Assembly: GCA_029204225.1 (NCBI GenBank)
Contig: CM055093.1
Coordinates: 18,898,041 to 18,962,040, forward strand
Origin: Diphasiastrum complanatum
Lineage: Eukaryota > Streptophyta > Lycopodiopsida > Lycopodiales > Lycopodiaceae
Reading direction: 5' to 3'
Length of the DNA stretch: 64,000 nucleotides
Shown here: piece by piece, positions 1 through 11,655 of the stretch
How the letters are laid out: each line of letters begins with the position of its first letter
Position numbering within the stretch: position 1 is the stretch's first letter
The notes under the pieces: generated by a model
Told to the model about the DNA's origin: nothing
The model's database searches: none
Seen by the model: only the letters and a program-made list of their open reading frames with translations
Position numbers and translations under genes: made by a program

Positions 1-21
1 AAACTTTTTTGGAGTGCAAGA

Positions 22-704
22 TGTGAGAAAGGCAAAAAGGTTATCTATGTCAGTTATAGGGGTCTTATACTTTTTTGTATCAAGCATCTTGGTGTAGGAT
101 GTTGATAGGGTCAAATTTGGCATAGATGGCAAATTGTCCAATTCCACATGTAATGCCACTATTGAGCCACAATAGAAACTCGAGCTAAATGCATAGTAGA
201 CAAGTGTAATGCTTTTGTTTGATGAAGTTCAAGAGTCCAATAAGATTTAGAGGTGGAACCATGAATGGTCCAATAGAATTTAGACGTGGAACCATGAATG
301 GTCCGATAGAATCAAGAGATGAATGGATCAATGGTCCAATAGGATTAAGAGGTGGCAAAAGTGTGGTCCAATCATGTTTGAGCATTGTGTTAGCTCATGG
401 ATCTATAGTATCATTGTACTTCTCACTTTTATTAAATGTAATTTGGAGATCTTGTGGATTTTGAGTCTAAGTGCTTTTCTAGTATTCTCTCTCTACCCGA
501 GGAGAGGAGCTTAATTTTACTTAGTTTTACTTTGGAATAGCGTGTATGTACTTTGGAAGTGAGTTAATGCATGTAGTAGGGTGGTTTTGCCATTAAGTTC
601 AAGATTGATCTTGAATCTCAATCTAGTCTTGATCATTGTGCATCCACACACCTTAGAAGATCATCATCACATGTGGTGGACACTCCACACGTGTGAAATC
701 AACA
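22..704 (+). repeat. Probable 5' LTR of a degraded LTR element
   Basis: The segment starts with TG (TGTGAGAAAGG) and ends in CA (AAATCAACA). It is followed directly by a primer-binding-site-like sequence. A possible partner starts TGTGAAAAATGC at 3820, after the purine tract GAGGAGGA, and ends around CACACGTGTGAAACCA. The two resemble each other mainly at their termini, so pairing them is uncertain: they may be highly diverged LTRs of one element or belong to two related elements. Confidence 0.4.
237..367. repeat. 33-bp minisatellite, four copies
   Basis: Four head-to-tail copies of a 33-bp unit of the type CCAATAGAATTTAGACGTGG...ATGAATGGT lie at 237-269, 270-302, 303-335 and 336-367 (the last is 32 bp). 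The period divides by three, so both strands show short repetitive ORFs, which I regard as by-products. It lies inside the putative LTR. Confidence 0.85.
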
Positions 705-717
705 TGGTATAAGAGCC
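705..717 (+). other. Primer binding site (tRNA-Met type)
   Basis: TGGTATAAGAGCC directly follows the CA end of the putative LTR. It differs by one base from the plant retrotransposon site TGGTATCAGAGCC, which is complementary to the initiator tRNA-Met 3' end. This is the best evidence that the region is an LTR element. Confidence 0.55.
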
Positions 718-1299
718 TACCTAAGATTACCATGCATTTTCATCCATTAGTGAAAATTTTCTACCAATATTGAGCTAAAACTTGTCAAGATCCATTTTCC
801 TAGCTATCTTGTTCAATTTTGGATCAAAAGAGATCAATAGGGCATTGATTGGGTATGACCTGGTACTATACAGAATCAGGTGCTCAGACACATGTGAGGA
901 ACATCTGATTTTAGTTTGAGAGTTCTCTTTCATGTTTGATCCAAAAGTCTTGCTAGATAGCTCATTTTGAAGCTATTTTTGTCTAGTTTCTGATGCAATC
1001 AGTTTCATTCCATTTGGTTGAGCCAATAAAAAGCTATAAGCTTTTGAAGAGGGTTAGGTAGGGCATTGAGGCCTACGTGGACACATTTGGTTTGGTCAAG
1101 AGATTGCTTGTTTGATCCCAAATCATAGTTGTATGCTTACCAATCTCATCTATATGTGATCTAGGCACTATTTTGAGATCTTAGCCATTTTGTTTCATGC
1201 AATATCATTGCATTGGGTCAAATTTGGTTTCTTAGTGTATTTCACACGTGCTAAGAGTGGTTGATCCTAACTTTGCCCATTCTCCATCATTTGATGTGA

Positions 1300-2035
1300 A
1301 GTAGATCTAGTTTTGGAGAAGCAAAGTTGTATGAAACCATTTTCTGGGTCGAAGGAAATGGTAATATTCAAGAAGTTTATCACATTATTGTCAGTGTCGC
1401 CTTCATAAATAACAAGCTACTCAAGAGGATAGATCCAGAAAGGGTTATCCGGCGTCCTCGGTTGCGTTTTATCTAGGAAGTTCCGGATATAGGGGTCGTT
1501 GATAAAGCAAATATCATCGATATATCTGAATGAAAACTTGAAGTCATTCATAAATTTTACTTGCCTCAGTCTTACTAAACTTTTAATAAACCGAAAAATA
1601 TGAGAGGTACCAATTACACCATAATGGTGAGCACGAAAAGCCCATGGGTATCCCTCAGATTTGTCTCCAAGTGTGATTACCAAGCCTGACTATGCAATTA
1701 TCTATCAACATGGAATTCCATGGACATGTCGTCTCCATGTCAATAGTATTCCATTTTTTTGAAGTTTTCTTATTCTAAGAACATTTGAAATCTCTGACTC
1801 TTGACATCCACTTGTAACCAAGCATTTTGCCCTTAGTAAACTTGAAGGCTAGATTGGTCAGTTTTTTCATAACCAATTTTAGACCATCAGGTCCATCCAG
1901 GGTATATTTTCGTAACACTTGGAGATATCTGTGGCTTTTACACTATATATATCCTTGGGTATATTAAGATAGAAGTCAACTGAAGAATCACCAGAGTAAA
2001 GTTGCATCCCAATTTAGGTAGCTCTTGTATGATTT
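1300..2035 (-). pseudogene. Relic of an unusual reverse transcriptase (Penelope-like or related)
   Basis: Minus-strand pieces read in order as a reverse transcriptase. From about 2010 there is VKATDISKCYENIPW, matching the first catalytic Asp region. After a frameshift comes an Ala/Phe/Lys-rich stretch. Then comes an 88-codon ORF (1417-1683) with VITLGDKSEGYPWAF, FRYIDDICFIN (the catalytic DD) and FWIYPLE. After one stop follows NVINFLNITISFDPENG, like the NFLD-type motif after the palm. The RYIDD box plus the IYP-L and NFL-I-I motifs are unlike gypsy, copia or L1 enzymes and fit Penelope-like or related single-ORF retroelements. No endonuclease domain was seen. Family assignment is tentative; its RT nature is fairly secure. 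Confidence 0.55.
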
Positions 2036-2810
2036 TGCCTTAAGGCCTGCTCCTTCCATAATGAAAGGATGCAACATACCAAGGGCCCTTGTCAAGAATT
2101 TAGCAAATCCGGAGAAATAGCATTTGTGTGCATTTGTGATCCATCTAAAAGAGTTTTAATGAGCTTTGAAAGTGCACATAAAATAGGGAAGTTTGTTTGA
2201 AATAGGTAGAAGTCTCATAAGTTTGATCCAACCATCATGTAATTCATCAACAACACTATAGATATTTGTATGTTGTAAAGTAATATGATTAAGACCTTTT
2301 TCTATAGATTGTTTTAGGTACTTACTTACTTCTAATTATATTGCAATCCGTTGTTAGGATATGATCAAATTTTTCAAAAATAAAATTTTTGAAATGTTTC
2401 AAAGCAGCACATGAGCATAAAGGTAGATTTTTTTATTTTGAAATCGCAAAAGACATCAAACGAAAAATACCATTCAATTTTGATGTTAGGCATATATGAC
2501 CAAGCAAACACAATATCATAAAAGGACTCGTGTATAAAGCCAAAAATTTGTAATAACATACGAGCGTAAAAATGCTTCACATGAATGGGTTTAAACATCA
2601 TATTACAACAACATAAATGTAAAAAGATCTAGAGCTGAAGTCGATCCACCGTATTTCTAGTGATTTCTCTCCTATCCAAAACTCCGTCGTCCTACAAAGC
2701 AGTCAATCCCTGTAAAAGTTCAGTCTTTTAAATGACAAGTCTTCTTTCATACCACTCCCCTATCCTTCCTTTCCTTTGTATCCAGTAAATTTTTTTCTTT
2801 TTCTCATATT
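2036..2810. other. Non-coding stretch, no gene recognised
   Basis: AT-rich sequence between the reverse-transcriptase relic and the next ORF. Only short ORFs without recognisable motifs are present. It may be leader sequence of the surrounding LTR element. Confidence 0.4.
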
Positions 2811-3693
2811 TTGTCCCCAGAAACAACCGAACTCAGATTGTTTAGGTTAAAAGTATTGGTCCTTTTATTTGAGTTTTGGCATCTTGAAGAGGATCTTAAG
2901 GAGTCATCTCAAGGTTCAAGTGTGCCAAGGATTGAGGAGGAGAGACCTTCTCAAGTTGTGATTCCAAAAAGAAACTCAAGAAACATGGTTGAACCCATGT
3001 GGCTCACATTTCAAGGGAAAGAGGAGCATATCTCATGTGGTATACATCTCATACTTACTTCTCTTATGTCATTTGATAAATCAATTTGCTTTAGCATCTC
3101 AAAATTGGAGTAAAGCCGTACTAGATGAGTATGAAGTCTCTCTTGAGAACATAGATGATGTTCTTAAAAGGTTGAAATTGAATTTAAATCGATTAGAAAG
3201 CAAATGGTTATTTCATCAAATGTATGCTCTTGAGTTATGTAAGAGCAAAAGTGATTTGTTCACTCATAGTTTGAAAATTTGTATTGAGGCAAATTGTAAA
3301 CTCTTTATGAGAGTAAGTGAATCATCTTCTAAAGCCACTTATCTCCATAATGAAGTATTTAGCCTCATTGGATCTGAGATTAGCATGGTAAACAAATATG
3401 AAGATATGATGCAAACACTTTGTTATTATAGCATGCATAGTCTTGCCAATTTGGATGAGTCTAATTCTCTAGATCATGGTAACATGATGTTAGATTTTTG
3501 TGATCCTAATAAATCAAAAAGAAATCTTTATTTTCTCATGGAGGAGCATGCACATGAAGAAGGAGAAAGCCTCAAGGTCAAGCATCTACATGAAATTTGG
3601 AAGGGATCAATTTTGGAGGTGCTAGGATGGTGCAAAGCTCTCAAGCTCATCAAAGATGTCAACATCAAAGAAGCACTATCACGGATATGGTGA
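2811..3693 (+). pseudogene. Unrecognised ORF in gag position of an LTR-like element
   Basis: Two overlapping frames (2811-3113 and 2989-3693) appear to form one coding stretch with a frameshift near 3085. The first gives a charged segment (KESSQGSSVPRIEEERPSQ); the second a 200-residue, Leu/Lys/Glu-rich helical segment from NWSKAVLDEYEVSLENIDD to the stop at 3691-3693. No CCHC knuckle, protease or other pol motif is visible. The ORF lies between a primer-binding site at 705 and a purine tract at 3811, the gag position of an LTR element, so a non-autonomous element with a private protein is possible. I do not recognise the family. Confidence 0.4.
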
Positions 3694-3810
3694 TTTCAGA
3701 TCAACATCAAGCTCATTGGCTGATCTTCACACCTTTTGAACCAGCAAAGACTAATTCAGCCCATGGAGTCAAGTTCAAGATCATCATGTTTTCCATCAAG
3801 CTAGATTTTT

Positions 3811-4480
3811 GAGGAGGAATGTGAAAAATGCAAAAATAAGCTTGGTAGAGGCCAAAAATCATGTATATAGGATGATTACATGTGTGTGGAGCCTGTTCCC
3901 ACGTGTTAAAATAGTGTACTTGTCATGTACCATAATCATATCGGTTGTACATATGATTCAATTCAAGTTCTAGTGGCTAAAAAGGCCAAAAACTAGTTTT
4001 CTAGACATATGACACATGGCATCAATCTATTGATTGCATGAGCCACATCCTTTGGTCAGGTGTCATATCCCATGCGTAGAGGACAGCTCACATGTGTGGA
4101 ATAAGCTGAAGTAGGCGAATCTTGACTTCTAGAAGATTTCCAAGTAGATCTCCATATAGAAGGAAAATGGACCAAAAGTGCTCAAAATAGAAGGTTTTGT
4201 CCAAGTGTCAATTTTGCATGATGAATCATCATATGACAAAGCACCTTCACACATGTGGGATCATAGGGATGATCAGTACCACGAGCTCCGACTTATTGTA
4301 TATATAGAGCCACATTTGGCCATAATCAATGTGAGACACCAATCTTGGTTTTGGAAGCAATTTTGAGTGATTCTCTCCATTTGTCTACGTTTGTTTTGAT
4401 TGTTTTGAGGTTCTATCAATGTGTACTTGATTTTCGGGTTGGAGTTCATACTCAGACAGTGTTTCACACGTGTGAAACCA
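3811..4480 (+). repeat. Candidate polypurine tract and 3' LTR
   Basis: GAGGAGGA (3811-3818) precedes TGTGAAAAATGC at 3820, and a CA-ending candidate terminus is CACACGTGTGAAACCA (to 4480). The length (about 660 bp) and both termini resemble the 22-704 segment, but the middle does not align by eye. The segment carries several ACACGTGT or CACATGTG E-box-like words. No pol genes lie between the two LTR candidates. Confidence 0.35.
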
Positions 4481-4601
4481 GAAAGTACACTTACCTTCAA
4501 TTAATGATTGTTCTTGTTAGGATTTTGTGTCTAGAATTGATCTAGATTGATCTTAATCTGAAGTAGATTGATAGATCAAGTAATCTGGCAACCAATCCCT
4601 C

Positions 4602-4883
4602 TTGAGGATCAAATTAGGATCCACTCTTGGTCCTTTTTGTACCTTTTCCACACAATTTTCCAAAGAACTCAACGAATTGGTTACCACTATGCCTCGGGCA
4701 GACGAGTTGTTTGATCAACTCAACGAGGCTAAGTTTTTCAGTAAAATAGATTTCAGATCAGAATATCATCAAGTTCGTATAAAATCGGAAGATGTCCTGA
4801 AAACAACTTTTAGGACTCGTCATGGTGATTATGGGTTTAAAGTGATGCCATTTTGGCTCACAAATGCTCCAACTACCTTTTGA
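4602..4883 (+). pseudogene. Ty3/gypsy reverse transcriptase, N-terminal fragment
   Basis: The frame contains [43 protein letters not shown] and TNAPTTF. These are gypsy RT blocks covering the first catalytic Asp (KIDFRS) up to the conserved LTNAP-TF. It then hits a stop, and the next frame resumes at KCEFF, so the part with the YxDD catalytic box is missing. FGLTNAP is changed to FWLTNAP. It is the 5'-most recognisable part of the gypsy element; gag and protease are absent upstream. Confidence 0.9.
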
Positions 4884-4916
4884 CTACCTTAAAAGCATAA
4901 GCTTTATGCTAAAGAA

Positions 4917-5640
4917 TCCAAGTGTGAATTCTTCGTTGAAAAAGTAGCTTATTTGGATCACATTATCTCGGCAGATGGGATTAAGATGGACCCGAATAAG
5001 GTTAAAGCCATACTCAGTTGGCTGAGACCTCAGAATATTTTGGAACTTCAAATTTTTCTTGGTTTGGCGAGATATTACAGACGATTTGTCAAGGAATATG
5101 CTCAGATAGCAATTCCCATGACAAATCTTCTTAAGGGGAAGGGAAATGAGTTCATTTGGGAGTCCGCACAGCAGGAGAACTTTGATGCTCTCAAAACAGC
5201 CTTAGCTACAACACCAATTTTAAAGGTAGTCGACCTCAATCAGCCATTTGTGGTCAAAACAGATGCTAGCGACTTTGCAGTTGGTGCTGTACTAACTCAG
5301 GGTGGACGACCAGTTGTGTTCGAGAGTAAAAAACTCGTGCCAGTTCAGACTAGGTACAGTGCCTATGAAAAGGAACTCTTTTCTATAGTCCATGCCCTTA
5401 AGACTTGGAGGCATTATTTGTATGATGCCAACTTTGAGGTCCTGACAAACCATGAAAGTCTCAGATGTCTTTGCAATCAACCAAAGCTTAAAGGCAGAAA
5501 AGCTCGTTGGGCAGAGTTGATGCAAGAGTTTGATATGTTTATCAGATATAGATAGGGGAAATTCAATACAGTAGCAGATGCCCTTAGCAGAATGCCTATG
5601 ATAAACGAGCTGAGTTTTACTCAGATTCGTAATGAGTTAT
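4917..5640 (+). pseudogene. Ty3/gypsy RT thumb and RNase H
   Basis: From [17 protein letters not shown] (thumb) the frame runs through [15 protein letters not shown] and [18 protein letters not shown] (RNase H Asp) to [22 protein letters not shown] and NHESLRCL. The conserved end ADALSRMPM (about 5577-5598) follows one in-frame TAG at 5553-5555. These blocks are diagnostic of gypsy pol. One stop and the upstream deletion make the copy non-functional. Confidence 0.9.
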
Positions 5641-5855
5641 TCGATTCCTTGAGAGAGAAGTGCCAGCATGATGCATTCTTCTCTACTATCTAGAACTCAG
5701 TCCAGAGCAGACAGTTACAGACTCCAGAACCAGTTCCCGGGGCTGGTGCCAGTTCATCCAAGAATACGACAGCTTCCGTTGAGGATGATGATGAGTTCGA
5801 GTATACATCAGATGATGTTGAGGATTCTGAGCATGTATTACCCAAGCAAATCCCA

Positions 5856-7250
5856 GTGGTTGAGTGTCAGTTGACTCAAGGATTCAAATGGAAACAATAT
5901 TTCATTCAGGATGAGTACTTGCTCTATAGAGATAGAGTATGTGTCCCCAATTCAGGGGACTATAGGCAGCAGATCCTATATGAGTGTCATGACAATTCGA
6001 GTGCGGGACACCCAAGCATACAGAAGACCTATGAGCTTCTTCGTAGGCAATTTTTTTGGCCCAGTATGAAAATGGACGTCCAACAATATGTAACCAGTTG
6101 CCAGAAATGTCAAGTAAATAAAGCAGAGCGTTTAAAGGAAGGAAGGTTGTTGCAGCCCTTAGAAATACCAGCTAGTAAATGAGAGAGTATCTCCATGGAT
6201 TTTATAGTAGGACTGCCTAAAACCCAAAAGGGTAATGATGCTATATGGGTCACAGTTGACCGTCTGACCAAAATGGCTCATTTTATTTCGACCAAAACAA
6301 TCGTTAGAGCTCCCGAGTTAGCGAGGTTGTTTGTAGATGAACTATTTAAATTGTATGGTCTACCTTCCGGCATAGTCAGCGACCGGGACAATAAGTTTAA
6401 TGGAAATTTTTGGAGGGCAGTATTCCATCATCTCCATACTAAACTTAATATGAGTACCACCGACCATCCACAGACGGACGGTCAAACAAAGAGGGTAAAT
6501 CAGGTGCTGGAGGATATGCTTCGTGCATACGTCAACAAGAAGCAGACTAATTGGGAGGAGTATCTCTCGATATTAGAGTTTGCTTACAACAGTACCAAAC
6601 ATTCAGCTACGGGATACAGCCCATTTATGCTGATGTACGGTTTTCAGCCACGCTCACCCACAGTTGTAGGGTTTAAACAAGAAAAAGTTGAAACAGCCAG
6701 AAACTTTTTAGAGGACCTAAACCAGATGATAGAACATGCTAAGCGTAGCATTAGGGAGTCCCAGGATCGATCCAGACATTATGCAGATTCACACAGATGG
6801 GATGGGCAATTCTCTGCTGGTGAGAAAGTCTACTTGAGAGTCTCACTCGATTCTAAAACCATCAAATCAGGAGTGTGTGCTAAGTTGTCTCCTAGGTATC
6901 GTGGTCCCTTTACCATCAGTCGGAGACTAGGCGAGATCACCTATGAACTAGAACTCCCACACAGTAGTAAGGTTTTTTCAGTCTTTCATGTAAGTCAGTT
7001 ACAAAAAGCCTTAACCAGATCAGAAAATCTGGTAGGGAACAATGTTCTAGTTCTCTCATTGGATTCTCAGCAACCTCCACATGAGCCAGAGGAGATTCTT
7101 GATAGTAGAGAGACACAAACTCATCATATTCTATATCGAGAATACCTGGTCAAGTGGAATGATCAGCCTGTTGAGAATGCCACTTGGGAAAGAGGTAGCG
7201 TCCTTTGCAAGATTTTTCCAGACTTTGTCTTAGAGGACCAAGATGGTTCT
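5856..7250 (+). pseudogene. Ty3/gypsy integrase with C-terminal chromodomain
   Basis: Two ORFs separated by one TGA (6180-6182, probably a changed Trp codon in a K-W-E-S-I-S-M-D-F context) form the integrase. The zinc-binding HHCC part runs from ECHDNSSAGHPSIQKTYELL to TSCQKCQVNKA. The core has SMDFIVGLP (first Asp) and GIVSDRDNKF (second Asp). The third block reads TDGQTKRVNQVLED where the family has TDGQTERVNQ, so the catalytic Glu is replaced by Lys. Near the C terminus, EEILDSRE, YLVKWNDQPVENATWE is a chromodomain, placing the element among plant chromoviruses, which target heterochromatin. Inactive as it stands. Confidence 0.92.
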
Positions 7251-7251
7251 T

Positions 7252-7264
7252 AAGGGGGAGGGAG
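7252..7264 (+). other. Polypurine tract of the gypsy element
   Basis: AAGGGGGAGGGAG directly follows the stop of the chromodomain-integrase frame and precedes a TG dinucleotide (TGTTACGAGCACG). This is where second-strand priming would occur, and it marks the start of the 3' LTR. Confidence 0.8.
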
Positions 7265-7640
7265 TGTTACGAGCACGTGACCAGTGCCGAACCCTAGAGA
7301 ACACAGAAGGTCAGATACCACAGTCAGGGTCGTGTCCAGAGCGTACACGACCAACAAGACAAAACAATGTGAGTGGTGTGCCCCAGCGCGGTTCATAGCG
7401 TGTATGATTACGCTGAAAATCAGATTGGCGACACTGATCAAGCATAAGGAGAGCATGAAAAGAGGGGAGGAGGAGGAGGAGTGTGGGAGTGTGGACATAT
7501 TCCACTCTTATATAGCATTTCTCCTCAACCTTCACATGAGAGATGAGGTTAGGCAACCCCATCCAACACATGCCTTGTGGAGGAGGTAACCAATCTCGTC
7601 CATAGGATGCAATAGGGAATATCTTGGAACTGAAGGTAAA
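7265..7640 (+). repeat. 3' LTR of the gypsy element (right edge unclear)
   Basis: Starts TGTTACGAGCACGTGACC right after the polypurine tract. The right end is not resolved because no second LTR copy exists in the window for comparison. The 5' LTR, gag and protease are missing, so the element is 5'-truncated near 4.6 kb. Confidence 0.5.
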
Positions 7641-7748
7641 GTTTATTGGGGGGTTTTTAAATCAATTTTTTTTTTTTGGAGTGCAATACTCCATGATTTA
7701 GATGACTTAGATACCACGCAGCAGAGCCTAGATAAATGAACAAAATGT

Positions 7749-7957
<209 letters not shown>

Positions 7958-7968
7958 TTGGGGGGGGT

Positions 7969-9537
7969 TGCCTTCGTAAAAATTTCTCTTGGGCATCAAT
8001 GATATATTTGGGTTCCCCAAAGTAGAAAAAGAGAGGTATATACATGAAAAAGCTCATTTGGTCAATGGCATGATGTCATAGTCATGTGTATCTATGTGTG
8101 TGAAAATGTAATGTTCATCTATCGGTCATTTGTAACAAGGATGCTTCTCCCAAGTTCTCTATTGTGGTCTCATGACTTGAGGAATTTTGTATAGGGAAGA
8201 GGAGCAGGAGAGCGAAGTTATACATGTAATTGATTTGTAATGTGTAGTTAAGCCCTATTCTTCTTCTCTATCAAAGAAGATATCTAGAAACCATCATTTA
8301 CCTATTTGTATGGCTCTTGCTTTGTAAAATGGCATCTATAACTTATTCTTCCACCCTTAGATACAAGCAAGGTCATCTCCCCTTGTTCAAACACCAAGTT
8401 GGTCAAGTAGTCAGATTGACCTCAAAATTCTCACAAAGAACATCTACATTCATGTTCTGCTTAAGAAACAATCAATAATACTTATGCAAGTAGAACTTGC
8501 ACAAATTTCACATTTTCACAATTGGCATGCTTTATTCAATCTACTCTTGCTACTATAACTTTTGTATTACATTTCCAAACAAACCCTCTTCTATTTTCCT
8601 TGAACCATTCACTTAACTAAGATAAATCTAACATGGCTCAATTGAATAACTTCGTGGACATGTCACTTTCCCACTATCATATGTCACTTCCCCACTCTCA
8701 TAGGTGCTTGTACCAAATCCACAAAGTACCTCATCTTTTCCAAGTTTAAAAAGAAATAAAAAGGCCTTCCATAAGGTCCTTATCTTTCTTGTGATTCCAA
8801 AAACAGAGTAGTTTGTCCACCTACAACTTAGAGTTCACATTGTATTGCATTGAATGCACTCTTCAACTTTGTTTTAATATTTCACGGCAATAGAAACCAT
8901 GAACTAGTTTCTCGAATTATGGTCTAGCCTATTTTAGGATACGCATTACAGTGCAATTTCATTATCTTATTCACATTTTGACCCAACAACCTCATCAATT
9001 ACAACTTTGCGATATAGCAATACTTAAGCAGACTGTTATAATGTCACATTTGTTGTCAAAAGTAAAATAGTACAAGTGAGAGAAAACAACACCCTGAAGA
9101 CTAAAAACAATTTGACTAAAAACATGCTAAGCTATTGGATTTTGTTTTCTCTCTTTTGTATTAATACTTAGAGTTATTTTTATTTTCATTGGCTAAAAAA
9201 TAGACCTTAACCAAAAAATGCCATGCACGCATTTGTCTGTCAAATTACCAAATTAAAAAAGGCTTTCATAAACTTGTAACACTACAATAAATGTCTCAGC
9301 GAAAAAGTTACACCTTTGACCTAAAACTACATTGATAAGCGTCCATATTCCACTCAATCTTAGAATGAATTTGGTAGAAAATCTCATCCACTTGATACTT
9401 TGCTTGTCATAAGAGATAATGTAAAAGTTTTACAAGTTTCTATAAGAGATAGAATGGTGCCAACAAGACACATCTCCTCTAAACTTTCATATTTGTCATA
9501 AGGAAAACATACTAAATATAATCAAAGATCCTTAATC
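7969..9537. other. AT-rich intergenic stretch, no gene recognised
   Basis: No ORF above about 60 codons and no recognisable protein motif in any frame. Probably degraded repeat DNA. Confidence 0.5.
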
Positions 9538-9985
9538 TTGCTTGAGTGCACTAAGCTTAAAAGCTTACTATAGCATCTACATTGACATTACCACTCCCAT
9601 TTTATTGTAGTAAATAGTTTTAGATATGATATTGATATTCAACAGACAAGTGCTCTGTTATTTCTTCCACAAGTTAAGATAGCACACAACTCTTATTGTT
9701 CACAAATACTTTTGTAAGCACAAATAGATCTTTAGTGCAAAGTCTTCAAGCAAATAACTTCAACTTTCTAACTCAACTTTTTCTAATGGTAGCAAAATGA
9801 TCTTCTATCTACACAAGTTGTATTTTAGGTTTCACTTGAAATTGAACCAATCAAGCATAAAAGGTTGACCAGTAGGATGCGATAAGCAATTGAATAAGAA
9901 AATAGTTCCAATATAAATTTATATTCAAAGACCAAAAGTCTCGACGTCGACATTTGAAAATATTAGGAAATTTTTAGCTACTAGC
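9538..9985. repeat. Dispersed repeat, copy 1 (about 445 bp)
   Basis: From CTTGCTTGAGTGCACTAAGC to AATTTTTAGCTACT the sequence is nearly identical to 15582-16015 in direct orientation. Similarity begins abruptly at both left edges. Copy 2 ends where the copia element begins, while copy 1 continues, so copy 1 shows the uninterrupted state. Confidence 0.85.
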
Positions 9986-10869
9986 ATCTTTTGTCAAATC
10001 GAACTCTCTACATAGAATATTCTTATAGTTTTTAGCAACCACTGATAGATGATTGGCCCTTGAAATATGGCCTTTTCTTGCTACTCTGCAAACTACCATG
10101 GGAAATGTTAAAATGCAACTTTTACCACTAAACCCAAATCTCCTAGATGTCCAGAACTTCTCATGTTCACTCATAGAATCCTTATTGATTGAACCAATTG
10201 TAATTTTTTTTCACATTTTCCAAGATCCTTCAATAAGTTGAGCTACCAAAACACTTGAAATCCATAATAGTCGAAATCAAAATTTTTTACGAAGAATCTA
10301 TCATTTTTCATATAGTTTATTTTTTTTCCTTAGCCAATAATTTTCTCACAACTAGCATCTAGGCTTGTTAATAGTTCTAGTTTTGTAGAAAATTTATAAT
10401 AATCAATGCACAAGATTGAACTTTTGGGTCAAATTCACCTATTTGTCCATCCTCCAAATCCATTGTGCAAACCCTCCAACTAACATAATACATTTTTCAA
10501 CTCAATTTGTTGGCATTGCTTTGCAAAAGGCAATACTATGTGTTTAAGTTGATCAATGAAATTTACATGCGAAACTCAGCATTAGAGTCAATGTATCATA
10601 AATAGCAAAAAATTCATGTCTCTCTATTTCTCTTGCATGTATGCGTACGGTTTAGATGCAACTTTATATGCAAGTCATAAGTAGCAAAGAGTTCACATCC
10701 CTCTTTTTTTCTTGCATGCATCCCTAGGCTCTCAACTTGCATGACACACCAACATCACCACCAAAAACAATAATCATATAAAAAATACTTATTTGCATTA
10801 AAAAAATCGTTTCATATATGTTCTTAATTATTTTTTTTCTCTCGAAAAGCTTGTTGCAATGATGCTTTG
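9986..10869. other. AT-rich intergenic stretch, no gene recognised
   Basis: Only short ORFs without motifs. Contains two near-repeats of a phrase about boundaries TTCACATCCCTC/TTCATGTCTCTC followed by TCTTGCATG (about 10610 and 10690), suggesting small internal duplications. Confidence 0.4.
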
Positions 10870-11182
10870 TAACATATGTTAATAATGTGCATATGAAAAA
10901 AAAGGAAAAAAAAAGAAAAAAAAAAGAAAAAGGCCTTACATTGTGTTCAAGAACACATCCATACAAGAAGTAGACTACTGGTTTAAGCTATGTGACAACA
11001 AGAAGTAGAGAGAGACTAAAGATATCAAGAATACATAGGAGCTATCATCATTTAACAAAGGAAGATATTACAATAACTCTAATTTTGGATTTCATACCCT
11101 CCCAGTGTAGATAGGCTTCATAGCCAAGGCCCAAGCAGGGTAATGCCAAGAACGGAGTGCTTGGGATCGCCACTTAGGAAAT
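10870..11182. repeat. Local direct repeat, copy 1
   Basis: From GTAACATATGTTAATAATGTG through AAGAACACATCCATACAAGAAG to GTGCTTGGGATCGCCACT this matches 11398-11655 in the same orientation, with an extra A-rich insert and about 35 bp more in the middle. Copies are roughly 90 percent alike by eye. Confidence 0.8.
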
Positions 11183-11397
11183 ATGGGAAAGGCAGATTGC
11201 TGACGTCAACAAACACACATGTGTTTTGCTTGACACCAAAAATCCCTCCCACAAGAAAAATATTGTGGACCTCATAAAGAGGAGCTGATCAAGTGTAGGT
11301 GGATAGAGAGTGAGGGAGATCGTTGGTTGAGCAAATTATGGCATTGTGTGTGGGCCCATAACCATTGTTGGGTTATGTGAGAATTATGCAATATTTT

Positions 11398-11655
11398 GTA
11401 ACATATGTTAATAATGTGTAGATGGAAAAAAAGAAGAAGCCTTATGTTGTGTTGAAGAACACATCCATCCAAGAAGTAGACTACCGGTTTAAGCTACGTG
11501 ACAACAAGAAGTAGAGAGAGACTAAAGATATCAAGAACACACAACAATAACTCTGAATTTTGGATTGCATAGGCTCCCAGCATAGAGATGCTTTATAGCC
11601 AAGGCCCAGATAGGGTAATGCCAAGAACGAAGTGCTTGGGATCGCCACTCAAGAA
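11398..11655. repeat. Local direct repeat, copy 2
   Basis: Second copy of the 10870-11182 unit, from AACATATGTTAATAATGTG to GGGATCGCCACTC. It lacks the long A-rich run found in copy 1. Confidence 0.8.

Noticed and set aside
185-514. Overlapping repetitive ORFs near the window start
   Set aside because: Produced by the 33-bp minisatellite, whose period is a multiple of three; both strands are open for that reason.
7250-7589. Several 70-100-codon ORFs downstream of the gypsy integrase on both strands
   Set aside because: They lie in the 3' LTR and have no recognisable motif; mutually overlapping frames suggest chance.
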